Of a DNA stretch of 5,922 nt, positions 5,486 through 5,922 are shown piece after piece. The stretch is taken from positions 1 through 5,922 of the forward strand of contig PNNU01000230.1 in NCBI GenBank assembly GCA_013824385.1, written 5' to 3'. The notes under the pieces were generated by a model that saw nothing but the letters and a program-made list of their open reading frames with translations, ran no database searches and was not told the DNA's origin. The DNA comes from Anaerolinea sp. Its GTDB lineage: Bacteria; Chloroflexota; Anaerolineae; Anaerolineales; Anaerolineaceae. Within the stretch, counting starts at the first letter, position 1. Every line of letters begins with the position of its first letter. A program made the position numbers and the translations under genes.

Positions 5486-5922
5486 ATGCCAACAGATAAA
5501 AACAATAGCATCAACTTTAGCAAACTGGTTGCTGAAAATTACGAACAGTTCACCAACAGCGAAAAACGGATAGCTGACTTCATCAGTCAAAACCAGGATG
5601 AAGCTGCCTTTATGTCCGCCGCGGAGGTGGCCGCCAAACTCAACATCAGTGAACCCACAATGCTGCGTTTTGCCAAAACGCTTGGGTTTGAAAGCTATCC
5701 GGCTATGCGGATCATGCTGCAAGCCAAGGTTAGAAATTTGGTGAACCACTCAGCGCGCATTCGAAGCAGTTTGGACGATTTGCGCGAGTCAGGGGATATT
5801 TATGAACAACTGGTTACTTCCGAGATTGATTTTCTGACCGAATCGCTGCACACGCTTGACCGCAAAGCCATTAAACAGGCCACCGAATTGTTACGTACAC
5901 ACCAGCGCATTTTTGTCTTCGG
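5486..5922 (+). CDS. RpiR/MurR-family transcriptional regulator, C-terminus beyond window
   Basis: An open frame from ATG 5486 to the window edge encodes 145 residues with no stop, about half of a typical 280-residue RpiR protein. An AGAGG ribosome-binding site (5476-5480) lies 5 nt upstream. The N-terminal HTH_6 domain spans about 8-85: LVAENYEQFTNSEKRIADFI is the characteristic first helices, and SAAEVAAKLNISEPTMLRF (44-62) followed by LGFESYPAMR is the helix-turn-helix with the family's SEPTxxRF and LGF features. A linker helix follows, then RIFVF at the edge, the first strand of the SIS sugar-phosphate-binding domain. Members sense phosphorylated sugars and repress or activate catabolic genes. 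It lies 68 nt after the HAD gene on the same strand, probably sharing that gene's promoter. Regulated genes may lie further right. Family confident, effector unknown. Confidence 0.92.
   Translation, partial: MPTDKNNSINFSKLVAENYEQFTNSEKRIADFISQNQDEAAFMSAAEVAAKLNISEPTMLRFAKTLGFESYPAMRIMLQAKVRNLVNHSARIRSSLDDLRESGDIYEQLVTSEIDFLTESLHTLDRKAIKQATELLRTHQRIFVF

Noticed and set aside
1..5922. CRISPR arrays, tRNA or rRNA genes, insertion sequences, phage or defence genes
   Set aside because: I found no regularly spaced repeats, no tRNA-like cloverleaf or rRNA signatures, and no transposase, integrase, nuclease or toxin-like proteins in any of the six frames.

Overview
The window reads as a piece of a carbohydrate-utilisation region from a free-living bacterium with moderate GC content and ordinary Shine-Dalgarno use. 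It holds a ROK-type sugar repressor, a cytoplasmic GH31 alpha-glycosidase, the first residues of an exported protein that is probably an ABC-transporter sugar-binding protein, and an RpiR-type sugar-phosphate regulator. The style of the ROK, GH31 and HAD proteins suggests Chloroflexota (Anaerolineae). That is an impression from protein resemblance, not something the sequence proves.

Left part (1-1437). On the minus strand, the window edge cuts a gene after its signal-peptide start (1-52). Upstream of it, on the same strand, lies a complete ROK repressor (147-1346). Facing away from the repressor is the GH31 gene (1438-4032). The gap between repressor and GH31 gene carries an imperfect 29-bp palindrome (1350-1378). 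A related element, 20 of 25 positions identical in an ungapped alignment, lies upstream of the exported-protein gene (103-127). The simplest reading is one ROK regulon: the repressor controls itself, the glycosidase and an importer, so that an imported alpha-linked saccharide is hydrolysed inside the cell and a product sugar releases the repressor.

Middle part (1438-4494). The GH31 enzyme has a recognisable nucleophile, acid/base and DIGG motif, but belongs to a branch with an unusual WWLDWQQG nucleophile motif. It carries about 130 extra C-terminal residues that I cannot assign. It ends 12 nt from the stop of a convergent GNAT acetyltransferase gene (4045-4494).

Right part (4495-5922). A 254-bp AT-rich intergenic region holds a good minus-strand promoter for the acetyltransferase and a plus-strand promoter for a HAD-superfamily gene (4749-5417). 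The HAD gene is followed after 68 nt by an RpiR-family regulator (5486 to the window end, incomplete). The HAD promoter is covered by repeated TGTAA/TTACA half-sites, three of them exactly 10 bp apart, and by a 25-bp palindrome with ATTACA and TGTAAT ends. These half-sites resemble those known for the RpiR-family regulator HexR, so the downstream RpiR protein is a natural candidate binder. The HAD protein is itself odd: two canonical catalytic aspartates are replaced (Ala10, His176). I see no transposon, CRISPR array, tRNA or rRNA, and no convincing intrinsic terminator.
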